Part shown: positions 1 to 8,357 of the stretch, piece after piece
Position numbering within the stretch: the stretch's first letter is position 1
Layout: every line of letters starts with the position of its first letter
Notes under the pieces: model-generated
Databases searched by the model: none
Told to the model about the DNA's origin: nothing
The model's input: only the letters and a program-made list of their open reading frames with translations
Position numbers and translations under genes: made by a program
Source: Sandarakinorhabdus limnophila DSM 17366
GTDB lineage: Bacteria > Pseudomonadota > Alphaproteobacteria > Sphingomonadales > Sphingomonadaceae
DNA length: 64,000 nt
Direction of reading: 5' to 3'
Assembly: GCF_000420765.1 (NCBI RefSeq)
Contig: NZ_ATVO01000004.1
Span: forward strand, 1 to 64,000

Positions 1-1
1 C

Positions 2-313
2 ATCGCTCCCGGCAAGCCGATGCAGAACGGCTATGCGGAGTCGTTCAACGGTCGCATGCGCGACGAGCTGCTCAACGAGACCCTGTTCATGAGCCTCGAT
101 CATGCGCGCGTCACCATCGCTGCTTGGGCCAAGGACTATAACGAGCAGCGGCCGCACTCAGCCCTTGGATACGAAACCCCAGCGGCGTTCGCCGCCGAAC
201 TGAACAAGCAATGGCCTGTTCCGCTGCGCCCTTCGGGCGCCGCTCAACAGGCCATTGCTTCACCTGCGCCCATGCGCAACAACTGCGGCCAGGCTCTAAT
301 CCCCGCTGGATGA
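2..313 (+). CDS. IS3-family transposase (OrfB), C-terminal part
   Basis: This is the C-terminal end of an integrase-fold transposase of the IS3 family; the reading frame is open back to base 2, so the N-terminus is outside the window. The segment NGYAESFNGRMRDELLNE holds the last acidic residue of the DDE triad (the Glu in AESFNG). YNEQRPHSALGYETPAAFA is the conserved C-terminal block of IS3 OrfB proteins. The last 35 or so residues are encoded across a strong inverted repeat (206-260) and look less conserved. Whether the element is active cannot be told from a fragment. Confidence 0.85.
   Translation: MAPGKPMQNGYAESFNGRMRDELLNETLFMSLDHARVTIAAWAKDYNEQRPHSALGYETPAAFAAELNKQWPVPLRPSGAAQQAIASPAPMRNNCGQALIPAG
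206..260. repeat. 15-bp inverted repeat with nested hairpin in transposase 3' end
   Basis: AAGCAATGGCCTGTT (206-220) is perfectly complementary to AACAGGCCATTGCTT (246-260). Inside lies a second hairpin, GCGCCC-TTC-GGGCGC (226-240). The structure lies within the transposase reading frame about 55 bp before its stop. It could impede transcription or translation into the element, or it may be the scar of a smaller palindromic insertion. Confidence 0.7.
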
Positions 314-331
314 AATCAGGGGGTCAGGTCA

Positions 332-765
332 CCATATCTGGGGAATGGGGGTACCCCCGGGGTGGGATCTGGCTGGGCAGGGATCGGACGGGTGGCAGCT
401 GGTCTTTGCTAGGTGCAAAGCAGTTGGTGCGTGGCTCCCTCTGACGGGATGTCCGCTAAATGTCCGTCCCAGCCGACCCTATGGCTCTTTAAAACCATCT
501 AAATTATTGAAAAAAATGGTGAACGCATTTGAGTTCGAACCTGCGACCTACTGATTAAGGGGCAGCCTCACATTCAACGGTATTTGAAGGGCGCCCTTTA
601 TAAGAAAAGTGCCTCCCCCGGGGGTCCGAGGTTTGCCGCAAAATCGACGCGGCCCAATTTCATTAAAAGGGCAAACAGCGCTTACCAGAAAGTAGAGCCG
701 AAAGTAGGGCCAGCATTTCTCTTTTCTAGAGAAACGTCATTTTTCATATATTTAGGGATACACAT
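332..765. other. Gene-free relic DNA between the IS end and tRNA-Ser
   Basis: No convincing gene is present in these 434 bases; the short open frames have no recognisable domains. The stretch holds a 12-bp palindrome GGGGGTACCCCC (347-358), AT-rich patches (about 485-520 and 725-765) and a fragment resembling the 3' half of tRNA-Lys (531-561, minus strand). The mixed composition and the neighbouring IS and tRNA gene suggest remnants of past integrations. Confidence 0.5.
531..561 (-). pseudogene. tRNA-Lys(CTT)-like 3' fragment
   Basis: Read on the minus strand, the sequence runs CTTAATCAGTAGGTCGCAGG followed by TTCGAACTC. This matches, from memory, the anticodon loop, variable loop and T-arm of bacterial tRNA-Lys(CTT). 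The acceptor side after the T-loop is not recognisable and the 5' half is missing, so this is not a functional tRNA. A partial tRNA copy is what an integrative element can leave at its attachment site. The identification rests on motif recall, not on an alignment. Confidence 0.45.
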
Positions 766-855
<90 letters not shown>

Positions 856-980
856 GCGACGTGCGCCGGACGGTGGCTGGGCCGCTGTCCGGGTCGAGGG
901 GCGGCGTATAGCGGAGGGGACGGGGCCTGCCAAGCCCGGCTTTGCGGCATTTTGAACAGGCGTGCGCGACACCACTACCC

Positions 981-1009
981 CTTCACGTCAGCGCGCGACG
1001 TCCTATATT
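981..1009 (+). promoter_or_regulatory. Candidate promoter of hspQ, possibly heat-shock type
   Basis: TATATT (1004-1009) lies eight bases before the hspQ ATG at 1018 and is part of CCTATATTG, close to the -10 block I recall for alphaproteobacterial RpoH promoters. CTTCAC (981-986) is a weak -35 candidate. If used, transcription would start at or within two bases of the ATG. Confidence 0.4.
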
Positions 1010-1017
1010 GCAGTTGC

Positions 1018-1401
1018 ATGATGCCCGACTGGAAATCGATGATCGCCCGCGCCGCCCCCGAAGCCTCCGTTGAAACGCCGACCCCGGCGACCTTCACCAT
1101 TGGCGATGTGGTGCAGCACCGGGTGTTCGCCTTCCGCGGTGTGATCTTCGATGTCGATCCGGTGTTCAACAACACCGAGGAATGGTGGCAATCCATCCCC
1201 GAAGCAATCCGGCCCCACAAGAACCAGCCGTTCTACCATCTGTTCGCCGAGAACGAGGAATCGGCCTATGTCGCCTATGTCAGCCAGCAGAATTTGCTGC
1301 CTGATGGCGAAGGCGATCCGATTGGCCACCCGGGCGTGACGCAGATGTTTACCGGCCGGGTGAACGGCCGCTACCAATTGCGCGATCAGATCCGCAATTA
1401 A
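1018..1401 (+). CDS. hspQ: Heat shock protein HspQ (YccV-like, hemimethylated-DNA-binding family)
   Basis: This small soluble protein belongs to the HspQ/YccV family, known in E. coli as a heat-shock protein that promotes degradation of mutant DnaA and acts as a Lon adaptor. The core is visible: FTIGDVVQHRVFAFRGVIFDVDPVF, then NTEEWW, NQPFYHLF, and AYVSQQNLLPD near the C-terminus. Length (about 127 aa) is slightly above the 105 aa of E. coli because of a short N-terminal extension. Two adjacent ATGs (1018 and 1021) can serve as start; there is no Shine-Dalgarno sequence, and a -10-like TATATT lies eight bases upstream, so the mRNA may be leaderless. Confidence 0.9.
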   Translation: MMPDWKSMIARAAPEASVETPTPATFTIGDVVQHRVFAFRGVIFDVDPVFNNTEEWWQSIPEAIRPHKNQPFYHLFAENEESAYVAYVSQQNLLPDGEGDPIGHPGVTQMFTGRVNGRYQLRDQIRN

Positions 1402-1958
1402 ATCCGCTTCGCCACCGCGATGGCGGTGCGGCAGCCGGCGCGGATGATGGATTCGAGCACCGGAAAGGCTCCGCCACCAGTATGGGCGGCCGCCGCCTCG
1501 CGGTGCTCCACTTCGTCGGCGCGATAATCGTCGATCATCGCTTTCAATTCCGGGTCGCTGCCGTCAGCCAGCGCTTCGGTCTGCTCGCCATAATGTTCGT
1601 CGATCACGGTTTCGACCGCTTCGGTGCAGGCCATCGCCGCCTTCGGCCCCAGCAGCGCGGTGCCGGCACCCAGCGCAAAGCCGGCGACATGCCAGAACGG
1701 CCCGAACACTGTGGGCCGCACGCCGCGCCGCGCCATAACGGTATTCATGCCATCCAGATGCCGTTGCTCCTGGTGCGCCATGTGGCGGATTTCGCCGGCC
1801 ATGGCATGGCGGCCGCCCATCACGGCCAGTTGCCCGGCATAGATGCGCGCCGCGCCGGTTTCGCCGGCCTGATCGACACGGATCATGGCGCGCGTATCGG
1901 GGCGGCGATCACCGGGCAGGTGACGGCGGGGCTCTATCGGGGTTTCAGGATCAGCCAT
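1398..1958 (-). CDS. coq7: Demethoxyubiquinone hydroxylase Coq7
   Basis: A di-iron carboxylate hydroxylase of ubiquinone synthesis that hydroxylates demethoxyubiquinone at the membrane surface. Visible ligand motifs are RVDQAGETGAARIYAGQL, HQEQRHLDGMN (ExxH), CTEAVETVIDEHYGEQ and DDYRADEVEHREAA (ExxH), in the order of the ferritin-like four-helix fold. The length, 186 aa, fits the family's short form. The start chosen (MADPETP) overlaps the end of dsbB by 25 bp, so the two are probably translated from one mRNA. The gene converges with hspQ, overlapping its stop by 4 bp. Confidence 0.92.
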   Translation of the reverse strand: MADPETPIEPRRHLPGDRRPDTRAMIRVDQAGETGAARIYAGQLAVMGGRHAMAGEIRHMAHQEQRHLDGMNTVMARRGVRPTVFGPFWHVAGFALGAGTALLGPKAAMACTEAVETVIDEHYGEQTEALADGSDPELKAMIDDYRADEVEHREAAAAHTGGGAFPVLESIIRAGCRTAIAVAKRI

Positions 1959-2425
1959 GTGGCGGCTCCAACCAGAATCAGGGAGACGATGAAATTCCAC
2001 CCTGCCATGGAAATTCCGAACATTTGCCATGGTATGGCGTCGCAGCGCACCAGCGGTTGCGCCAATATGTCGGCCATCATCGATTTGGCGTCGCCGGCCA
2101 CCGGTGGTGCCGTGCAGCGGGTGAGGCCCTGCCACCATTTCTGCTCCACCCCGGCATGAAACAGGGCGATGCCGGCGTTGCTTGCAAGGCCGAGGATGGC
2201 CACCCAGGCCGTTGCCGTCACTGCCGGGGCCATCGCTGGCTGACGGCGCGCCACCATGCCCAGCAGCAGCGCATCGGCTGCGAAGAAAGCCGTGGCCATC
2301 AGTGCCCAGCGTTGCCACCAACACATCTCGCACGGCACCAGACCGCCGATCATCTCAAAGCCGTATGCGCCAGCCAGCAGCGCCAGGCTGCCAGTCAGCA
2401 CCAATGCCGGCCCTTCAGAACGCAT
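1934..2425 (-). CDS. dsbB: Disulfide bond formation protein DsbB family
   Basis: A small inner-membrane protein with four predicted helices that would reoxidise a DsbA-like thiol oxidase with quinone. The first periplasmic loop carries VPCEMCWWQRWA (CxxC), and the second has two cysteines, in LTRCTAP and LVRCDAIPW, as in DsbB. The last helix ends in LILKPR. The start MRSEGPAL lies 11 bp inside the upstream membrane protein gene, and the 3' end overlaps coq7. No dsbA homologue is nearby, but a quinone-dependent oxidase beside a quinone-synthesis gene makes sense. Confidence 0.85.
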   Translation of the reverse strand: MRSEGPALVLTGSLALLAGAYGFEMIGGLVPCEMCWWQRWALMATAFFAADALLLGMVARRQPAMAPAVTATAWVAILGLASNAGIALFHAGVEQKWWQGLTRCTAPPVAGDAKSMMADILAQPLVRCDAIPWQMFGISMAGWNFIVSLILVGAATWLILKPR

Positions 2426-2996
2426 AGCGGACAACGACAAAACCACCCACAAACAGCGCCGTGGCGGCTATCGCCAGCGCGTTGAAATAGCGATCGATCA
2501 GCACCTGCGCCTGCGCGCCGAACCGCTTCAGCACCAGCGCCACCAGGAAAAACCGCCCGCCGCGGCCCAGGATCGAGGCCGCAATCAGCACTGGGATCGA
2601 CAGCGATACTGAACCGGCGGCAATGGTCGCCACCTTGTAGGGGATCGGCAGAAAGGCAAACGCCAGCATCCACAGGAAGCCATTGGCCTTGATATCGGCG
2701 GCAAAGGCCACGAACTTGTCCTCATAGCCATACAAGGACAGCAGCGGCACGCCGATCGTCTGATAGAGTACGGCGCCGATCACATAGCCCAACAGCGCGC
2801 CCGCCACCGAAGCGACCGTGGACACCGCTGCATAGCGCAAAGAGCGTTCCGGCCGCGCGATCGACATCGGGATCTGCATGACATCGGGCGGCACCGGGAA
2901 GAAGCTGCTGTCAGCAAAGCTGATGCCCGCCAGCCAGCGTTCGGCTCCGGGGCCGGCGGCCTTGGCTAAGGTCCAATCATAAAGGCGGCGCAACAC
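2415..2996 (-). CDS. YqaA/DedA-family membrane protein
   Basis: A 193-aa inner-membrane protein of the YqaA/DedA (SNARE-associated) superfamily. It begins MLRRLYDWTLAKAAGPGAERWLA and has SFFPVPPDVMQIPMSIARP, the family's re-entrant proline-rich segment. GYVIGAVLYQTIG and FLPIPYKVATIAAG follow, the latter a second typical motif. DedA relatives are implicated in lipid carrier flipping and membrane homeostasis; the exact role here is unknown. It is the first gene of a three-gene minus-strand unit with dsbB and coq7, linked by overlaps. Confidence 0.85.
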   Translation of the reverse strand: MLRRLYDWTLAKAAGPGAERWLAGISFADSSFFPVPPDVMQIPMSIARPERSLRYAAVSTVASVAGALLGYVIGAVLYQTIGVPLLSLYGYEDKFVAFAADIKANGFLWMLAFAFLPIPYKVATIAAGSVSLSIPVLIAASILGRGGRFFLVALVLKRFGAQAQVLIDRYFNALAIAATALFVGGFVVVRYAF

Positions 2997-3062
2997 GGGC
3001 GGCGAAATCCTTCGCGGATGAAATCTGCCTCAGGGCTTAGCCGGCGTGTGTGACAGGTGCAA

Positions 3063-4442
3063 TCACCGCGAGGCGGTGCGCGGCGCTGCCCCAGCGGCTT
3101 GCCCCGGGACTGGGCCAGCCACCTGCACCGCTGGCAGCGCGGGCGGTGCCAACCGACCCAAAAGCCGGATGGCATAATCCTGCTGATAATCCAGCACGCC
3201 CTTGGCCTTCAGATCCTCGGCCTTGGCCAGGAAGCGCGGATCGGCCTGGCCGTCCTGCTCGACCAGCTTGGCGGTGGCGTCCTTGATCTCGTTGATCAGA
3301 TGCTTCTTCAAATCAGCTTCGCGCAGCGGCTTGCGTTCGGAAACGCGCGCGTCGGAAAGCTGCGGCACCTGGATATCGGGTTCGATGCCGTTTTCCTGGA
3401 CGCTGCGGCCCGATGGCGTGAAATACCGCGCCGTCGTCAGCCGCAACGCGGTTTCGGCGGAAAGCGGATAGACGGTCTGCACGCTGCCCTTGCCGAAGCT
3501 GCGCTGGCCAAGCACGATGGCGCGGCGGTGATCCTGCAGCGCGCCGGCCACGATCTCGGCGGCCGAGGCACTGCCTTCATCCACCAGCACCACCACCGGC
3601 TTGCCATCGGTCAGATCACCGGCCTTGGCGAAATAGCGATCAATATCGTTCTTGGCGCGGCGGCGTTCCGAAACCACTTCGCCGGCATCGAGAAACACGT
3701 CCGACACCTTTATGGCTTCATCAAGCAGGCCGCCGGGATTGGACCGCAGATCGACGACATAGCCAACCACGCCGGCGCCCAGCTTGGCCTTGATGCCTTC
3801 AACAGCGGCACGCGTTGCCTCACCGGTCTTGTTGTTGAACGTGGAAATGCGGATGAGGCCAACATTGCCGCGCGTTTCCCACTTCACCGGCTTGATCACC
3901 ACCACTTCGCGGGTGAGGGTGAATTCCAGCGGCTTGGGCTCGCCCTGGCGCACAATGGTCAGCTTGATCTTGGTGCCGGCGAGCCCACGCATCTTGTCGA
4001 CCGCTTCGTTCAGCGTGCCGCCATAGATCAGTTCATCATCAAGGTGGGTGACATAGTCCCCGGCCTTGATGCCGGCCTTGGCTGCCGGCGTGTCATCGGT
4101 GGGCGTCACCACCTTCACCGCACCGTCTTCGGAAGTGACGGTGAGGCCAAGGCCCGAATATTCGCCATCGGTCGTCTGCTTCAGATTGGCGTAATCGCGG
4201 CCATCCAGATAACCGGAATGCGGATCAAGGCTGGACAGCATGCCATTGATGGCACCGCGGATCAGCGTCTTGTCGTCCACCTTGTCCACATAGGTCACGC
4301 GCACCCGCTCGAACACGTCCATCAACGCGTCGAGTTCCTTGTAGGTATCGGTTTCGGCGGCGGCCTGCACGGCGGCATAGGCCGGCACCAGCGCCAAAGC
4401 CGCCAGCGGCAGCGCAATCTTCCAGCTCTTGTTCAGGCTCAT
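3063..4442 (-). CDS. ctpA: S41-family carboxy-terminal processing peptidase (CtpA-like)
   Basis: A periplasmic serine protease that trims C-termini of secreted or lipoprotein substrates. It has an N-terminal signal or anchor (about 1-28), a helical region, a PDZ domain (about 95-175, with GEYSGLGLTV and GIKAGDYV), and the S41 catalytic domain. The likely nucleophile is Ser293 in DEGSASAAE, with Lys318 in SFGKGSVQ. Their 25-residue spacing is the same as in the plant D1 protease and E. coli Prc. The 459-aa length is normal for CtpA. It ends the obgE-to-rlmH gene block. In related genomes an EnvC-type gene often sits between rlmH and this gene; here there are only 94 bp. Confidence 0.92.
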   Translation of the reverse strand: MSLNKSWKIALPLAALALVPAYAAVQAAAETDTYKELDALMDVFERVRVTYVDKVDDKTLIRGAINGMLSSLDPHSGYLDGRDYANLKQTTDGEYSGLGLTVTSEDGAVKVVTPTDDTPAAKAGIKAGDYVTHLDDELIYGGTLNEAVDKMRGLAGTKIKLTIVRQGEPKPLEFTLTREVVVIKPVKWETRGNVGLIRISTFNNKTGEATRAAVEGIKAKLGAGVVGYVVDLRSNPGGLLDEAIKVSDVFLDAGEVVSERRRAKNDIDRYFAKAGDLTDGKPVVVLVDEGSASAAEIVAGALQDHRRAIVLGQRSFGKGSVQTVYPLSAETALRLTTARYFTPSGRSVQENGIEPDIQVPQLSDARVSERKPLREADLKKHLINEIKDATAKLVEQDGQADPRFLAKAEDLKAKGVLDYQQDYAIRLLGRLAPPALPAVQVAGPVPGQAAGAAPRTASR

Positions 4443-4536
4443 CGGACAGCAGACTCACGCATGAATAGGATCAGAGGATAACAGAAGTGACACACAGCGC
4501 TACTCCCTGCGGCCTTTCGGGCCGCTGAACCGAATT

Positions 4537-4962
4537 TCACTCGCGGTGATAGGGGTGGCCATCAAGGATGGAGAGCGCGCGATACAGTTGCTCGGCCAGC
4601 ATGGCACGCACCAGCATGTGCGGCCAGGTCGCCCGGCCAAAGCCCAGCAGCAGATCGGCCTTGTCCCGGGTGGCGGCATCATGGCCATCGGCGGCGCCGA
4701 TCAGGAAGCGCGTTTCCCGCACCCCATCATCACGCCAGCGCGCCAGCAGGGCGGCCAGATCGGTGGAGGGCAGATCACGGCCGCGTTCATCCAGCGCCAC
4801 GGTGCGGCTGGGCCCGAGATGAATGCCGAACAGCGGCCAGGGCGCGGTGTCGCCAATTTCCGTCACCACCAGCCGGCCGCGCAGCCGCTGCGCATAACGT
4901 TCTACCAGCTCAGCTTCCGGCGATTGGCCGATGCGGCCGCGCGCGATGATGTGCAGCTTCAC
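4537..4962 (-). CDS. rlmH: 23S rRNA (pseudouridine1915-N3)-methyltransferase RlmH
   Basis: A SPOUT-fold methyltransferase that modifies pseudouridine 1915 in helix 69 of 23S rRNA on assembled ribosomes, using S-adenosylmethionine. The start MKLHIIARGRIG, the middle VALDERGRDLPSTDLA and the trefoil-knot loop FLIGAADGHD are family features, and it ends in ...LDGHPYHRE as expected. The length of 141 aa fits the usual 150-160. It follows rsfS by 3 bp in the same operon, so two late ribosome functions are co-expressed. Confidence 0.93.
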   Translation of the reverse strand: MKLHIIARGRIGQSPEAELVERYAQRLRGRLVVTEIGDTAPWPLFGIHLGPSRTVALDERGRDLPSTDLAALLARWRDDGVRETRFLIGAADGHDAATRDKADLLLGFGRATWPHMLVRAMLAEQLYRALSILDGHPYHRE

Positions 4963-4965
4963 CGC

Positions 4966-5406
4966 TCAGCGCGGGGTGGCGACCGAGTCGTCGGGCCTTG
5001 GGCCATCAATCGGCGCGAAAGCCGGCGACGGGTTGGGTGCATCATCCAGGCCCCACATCTTTTCCAGATTGTAGAAGGCGCGCACATCCGGGCGGAACAG
5101 GTGAACGATGATGTCCCCGCAGTCGATCAGCACCCAGTCCGCCGCCGGCAAACCCTGGACACGGGCGGTGCGGCGGAAATCGGCCTTCATCTTGTCGGCG
5201 ATCTTCACCGCCATCGATGCCACCTGCCGGCCACTGCGGCCGCTGGCGATCACCATGAAATCGGCAATGCTGGTCTTGCCAGCCAGCGGGATGGAAACGG
5301 GATCCACGGCCTGATCATCGTCAAGGCTCTTCATGATCATGGCGTGGAGCTCGTCCACGCGGTCAGTCTTGGTCAAACGAACGTGCCTTTTCATCAAATC
5401 GGGCAT
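4966..5406 (-). CDS. rsfS: Ribosome silencing factor RsfS
   Basis: RsfS (Iojap family) binds ribosomal protein L14 on the free large subunit and blocks subunit joining during starvation. The core SLDDDQAVDPVSIPLAGK, IADFMVIASGRSGRQVASMA, DWVLIDCGDIIVHLF and YNLEKMWG is clear. The C-terminal tail is Pro/Asp-rich. The start is uncertain: the longest frame begins at 5406, 44 bp inside nadD; in-frame alternatives are ATG 5394, a GTG just upstream of DELHAMI, and ATG 5340. None has a strong ribosome binding site. Confidence 0.92.
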   Translation of the reverse strand: MPDLMKRHVRLTKTDRVDELHAMIMKSLDDDQAVDPVSIPLAGKTSIADFMVIASGRSGRQVASMAVKIADKMKADFRRTARVQGLPAADWVLIDCGDIIVHLFRPDVRAFYNLEKMWGLDDAPNPSPAFAPIDGPRPDDSVATPR

Positions 5407-5968
5407 CTGTGGCCCAGCCGGGATCGGCGCTGCGGATCTCTGTAGCCGATACCGGCCGCAAACGGGAGTGCAAGCTGATTATCGCCGGCAGAGCGGCCTG
5501 CGTCCAGCGGGAAGGCTTGGCTGGCGACCAGCCGGACCAGCTCAGCGCCGGGGCGCCAAGCAGCGAAACGCCGGGGCGCGGCACGACGGCGAGCGGCACG
5601 GCACGCAGGAAATGCCGCCAGCGGCGCCAGCGGTGCAGTTCGGCAAGGATGTCACTGCCGGCCAGCCAGACGAACTGGTGCTGCGGGAAGCGGCGCTGCA
5701 AGGCCGCCACCGTATCAACGGCAAAACGCGTGCCGAGCTGTTCCTCCAGTGCGGTCACCTTGATGCGCGGGTGGCGGGCGACGGCCTTCGCCCGTGCCAC
5801 CCGTGTGGCCAGTGGCGCCATGCCGGCTGCTGATTTCAACGGGTTGAGCGGCGAAACCAGCCACCAGACCTCATCCAGCCGCAACTGCTGCAGCGCCACC
5901 AGGCTGATATGCCGGTGGGCGCGGTGCGCCGGATTGAAGCTGCCGCCCAGAAGGCCGATGCGGGCCAT
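5363..5968 (-). CDS. nadD: Nicotinate-nucleotide adenylyltransferase NadD
   Basis: NadD transfers AMP to nicotinate mononucleotide in NAD synthesis. The nucleotidyltransferase signature GGSFNPAHRAHRHIS lies at the N-terminus (about 8-22), WWLVSPLNPLK follows, and the C-terminal SATEIR motif matches the ISxTxxR block of the superfamily. The 201-aa length is normal. Its ATG overlaps the proA stop as TGATG, and its 3' end overlaps rsfS. The order proB-proA-nadD-rsfS-rlmH is widespread in alphaproteobacteria. Confidence 0.93.
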   Translation of the reverse strand: MARIGLLGGSFNPAHRAHRHISLVALQQLRLDEVWWLVSPLNPLKSAAGMAPLATRVARAKAVARHPRIKVTALEEQLGTRFAVDTVAALQRRFPQHQFVWLAGSDILAELHRWRRWRHFLRAVPLAVVPRPGVSLLGAPALSWSGWSPAKPSRWTQAALPAIISLHSRLRPVSATEIRSADPGWATDARFDEKARSFDQD

Positions 5969-7215
5969 CAGGGCCGAACCTGGCCCGACCCACGCACGAC
6001 AGTCTTGAAGATCGTCAAGCCCTCCAGCGCCACCGGGCCGCGGGCGTGCAGGCGGCCCGTCGCGATGCCGATTTCGGCACCAAAGCCGAATTCCCCGCCA
6101 TCGGCAAACTGGGTGGAGGCATTGTGCAGCACGATGGCCGAATCGACACGTGCAAGGAACCGCTCGGCCACGGCGGCATCTTCGGTCACGATCGAATCGG
6201 TGTGCTGGCTGCCGTGGGCGGCGATATGGGCGATGGCGCCATCGACGCCGGTGACTTCGGCAACGCTGGCGATGGCGTCGAGATATTCAGTGTCCCAGTC
6301 CTCAGGCGCGGCGGGTTTCACACGTGCATCCAGCGCCTGCACCGCTGCATCGCCGCGCACTTCGCACGGCCCCGCCAGCAGCGCCGTCACCAGTCGCTGC
6401 TTCAGCGCAGCGGGCGCCGCAGCATCGATCAGCAGCGTCTCCATCGATCCGCACACCGCCGTGCGGCGCAGCTTGCTGTTGATCACGATTGCCACGGCCT
6501 TTTCGGGATCGGCGCTGGCATCGACATAGACATGATTGATGCCATCAAGGTGGGCCAGCACCGGCACCCGGGCTTCGGCTTGCACGCGCGCCACCAGCCC
6601 CTTGCCGCCGCGCGGGATGATCACGTCGATCAGGCCGTGCGCGGCCAGCATCTCGCCGACCAGCGCCCGGTCGCCGGCCGGCACCATCTGGACGGCGGCG
6701 GCCGGCAGGCCGGCTTCGCGCAGGCCGTGGGCCATGCAATCCAACAGCACGGCGTTGGACCGCGCCGCTTCCGAACCGCCGCGCAACAGGCAGGCGTTGC
6801 CGGCCATCAGGCACAAGGCAGCGGCATCGGCCGTCACGCCCGGCCGGCTTTCATAGATGATGCCGATGACGCCCAGCGGCACCCGCACGCGCTCGAACTG
6901 CAGGCCATTGGGTTGGCTCCAGCGCGCGATCACCGCGCCCACCGGATCTGCAAGGCCGGCAACCGCCGCGACACCGCCGGCAACCGCCGTGACACGGCCG
7001 GCATACAGCGCCAGCCGATCGACCAGTGCCGGCGACATTCCGGCCGCTTTTGCCGCCGCCACATCGGCGGCATTGGCGCTCAGCAGCTCTTCACTGCGGG
7101 CCCGGATCGCATCGGCCGCCGTGCGAATCGCCAGCGCCTTCTGCGCGGTCGGCGCTGCGGCCAGCGTCGGCAGGGCCAGCCGCGCCGCGCGGGCCATGTC
7201 GGCAATCAGGCTCAT
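5968..7215 (-). CDS. proA: Glutamate-5-semialdehyde dehydrogenase (gamma-glutamyl phosphate reductase) ProA
   Basis: ProA reduces gamma-glutamyl phosphate to glutamate semialdehyde with NADPH, the second step of proline synthesis. It has the aldehyde dehydrogenase fold. Markers are [51 protein letters not shown], and [13 protein letters not shown] with the catalytic cysteine. The 415-aa length is typical. Its start overlaps the end of proB by 4 bp (ATGA), so the kinase and reductase, which channel a labile intermediate, are translationally coupled. Confidence 0.96.
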   Translation of the reverse strand: MSLIADMARAARLALPTLAAAPTAQKALAIRTAADAIRARSEELLSANAADVAAAKAAGMSPALVDRLALYAGRVTAVAGGVAAVAGLADPVGAVIARWSQPNGLQFERVRVPLGVIGIIYESRPGVTADAAALCLMAGNACLLRGGSEAARSNAVLLDCMAHGLREAGLPAAAVQMVPAGDRALVGEMLAAHGLIDVIIPRGGKGLVARVQAEARVPVLAHLDGINHVYVDASADPEKAVAIVINSKLRRTAVCGSMETLLIDAAAPAALKQRLVTALLAGPCEVRGDAAVQALDARVKPAAPEDWDTEYLDAIASVAEVTGVDGAIAHIAAHGSQHTDSIVTEDAAVAERFLARVDSAIVLHNASTQFADGGEFGFGAEIGIATGRLHARGPVALEGLTIFKTVVRGSGQVRP

Positions 7216-8357
7216 ATCAGCACCAGGTGATCAGCATGGACAAGGGCCGCACGCGGCGCATAGCCCAATACCGGGCCTTGCGCTTCATTGCGCAAACCCA
7301 TGATCTTGCAGGCATCTTCGGCATCATAGCCAGCAAGCCCGCGGCCGAGCAGTTCGCCTTCAGAACCCATGATCGCCACCACGTCACCGCGCTTGAACCG
7401 CCCATCCACACCGCGCACACCAGCGGCGAGCAACGACGCGCCGCGCTTCAGCGCCACAGCAGCGCCGGCATCAACCACCAGCGCACCAGCCACCGTGATT
7501 CGCCCGGCCAGCCAGGCCTTGCGGCCCTTGGCCGCGCGCGGCGGCAGGAAAAGCGTTCCACCACAATGGGTTGCAAAATGGGTCAACGGCCGTTCCACCC
7601 GGCCGTCGCAGATCGCCAGCGCGATGCCGGCAGCACCGGCCATGCGTGCGGCGAGCAATTTTGCCGCCATGCCGCCCGAACCCATGCCCGATCGGGTTTC
7701 GCCGGTTGCCATCGCCATGATGTCGGGGGTGAGCGACTTCACCACCGACAGGCGTTGCGCGGTGGGTTCGGTGGCCGGATTGGCGGTGTAGAGACCATCA
7801 ACGTCGGACAGCAGGATCACCCCGCTCGCCCCCGCCGCCTGGGCCGCCCGCGCCGCCAGCCGATCATTGTCGCCAAAGCGGATTTCGGTGGTGGCCACCG
7901 TGTCATTCTCATTCAGCACTGGCACCGCGCCCAGATCGAGCAGGCGGGCAATGGTGGCCGCGACGTTGAGATAGCGCCGCCGGTCTTCCAGATCGCCCAG
8001 CGTCAGCAGCACCTGTGCCGCCGTCAGGCCCTGTGCGGCCAGCAAGGCTTCCCATACGCCCGCCAGTGCCACCTGCCCGACGGCAGCAGCGGCCTGCGCG
8101 TCTTCAAGGCTGGCGCGGCCGCCCTTTTCCAGGCCCAGCCGACGCGCGCCCAAGGCAATGGCGCCGGACGACACAATGACGATCTGCTGGCCCTGTTGGC
8201 GGCGCTCGGCGATATCGGCGACCATGCCGGCCAGCCACTCGCTGCGCACCGCGCCCGCTGCATCCAAAAGCAGGGACGAGCCGATCTTTACCACCAGCCG
8301 CGGGCAGCTGGCAGGGTCGAACTGGCGAGCCGGGATGGCCTCTAGAGCGGCGACCAC
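7212..8357 (-). CDS. proB: Glutamate 5-kinase ProB
   Basis: ProB phosphorylates glutamate to gamma-glutamyl phosphate, the feedback-controlled first step of proline synthesis. The amino-acid-kinase domain shows [45 protein letters not shown] and [15 protein letters not shown]-terminal PUA domain follows (about 280-370, including [24 protein letters not shown]). The 381-aa length matches ProB with PUA. Its start lies 16 bp inside obgE, giving a tightly overlapping obgE-proB-proA-nadD run. Confidence 0.96.
   Translation of the reverse strand: MVAALEAIPARQFDPASCPRLVVKIGSSLLLDAAGAVRSEWLAGMVADIAERRQQGQQIVIVSSGAIALGARRLGLEKGGRASLEDAQAAAAVGQVALAGVWEALLAAQGLTAAQVLLTLGDLEDRRRYLNVAATIARLLDLGAVPVLNENDTVATTEIRFGDNDRLAARAAQAAGASGVILLSDVDGLYTANPATEPTAQRLSVVKSLTPDIMAMATGETRSGMGSGGMAAKLLAARMAGAAGIALAICDGRVERPLTHFATHCGGTLFLPPRAAKGRKAWLAGRITVAGALVVDAGAAVALKRGASLLAAGVRGVDGRFKRGDVVAIMGSEGELLGRGLAGYDAEDACKIMGLRNEAQGPVLGYAPRAALVHADHLVLI

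Larger units (their letters stand above)
1..331 (+). mobile_element. 3' end of an IS3-family insertion sequence (IS407-like)
   Basis: The window opens inside an insertion sequence. It carries the end of a DDE transposase, whose stop codon lies at 311-313, followed directly by TCAGGGGGTCAGGTCA (316-331). Read inward, this gives TGACCTGACCCCC, which has the TG...CA termini of IS3-family elements and resembles IS407-group ends as I remember them. The left end is outside the window, so length, target duplication and completeness cannot be judged. The right boundary at 331 is inferred from the terminal CA. Confidence 0.65.
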
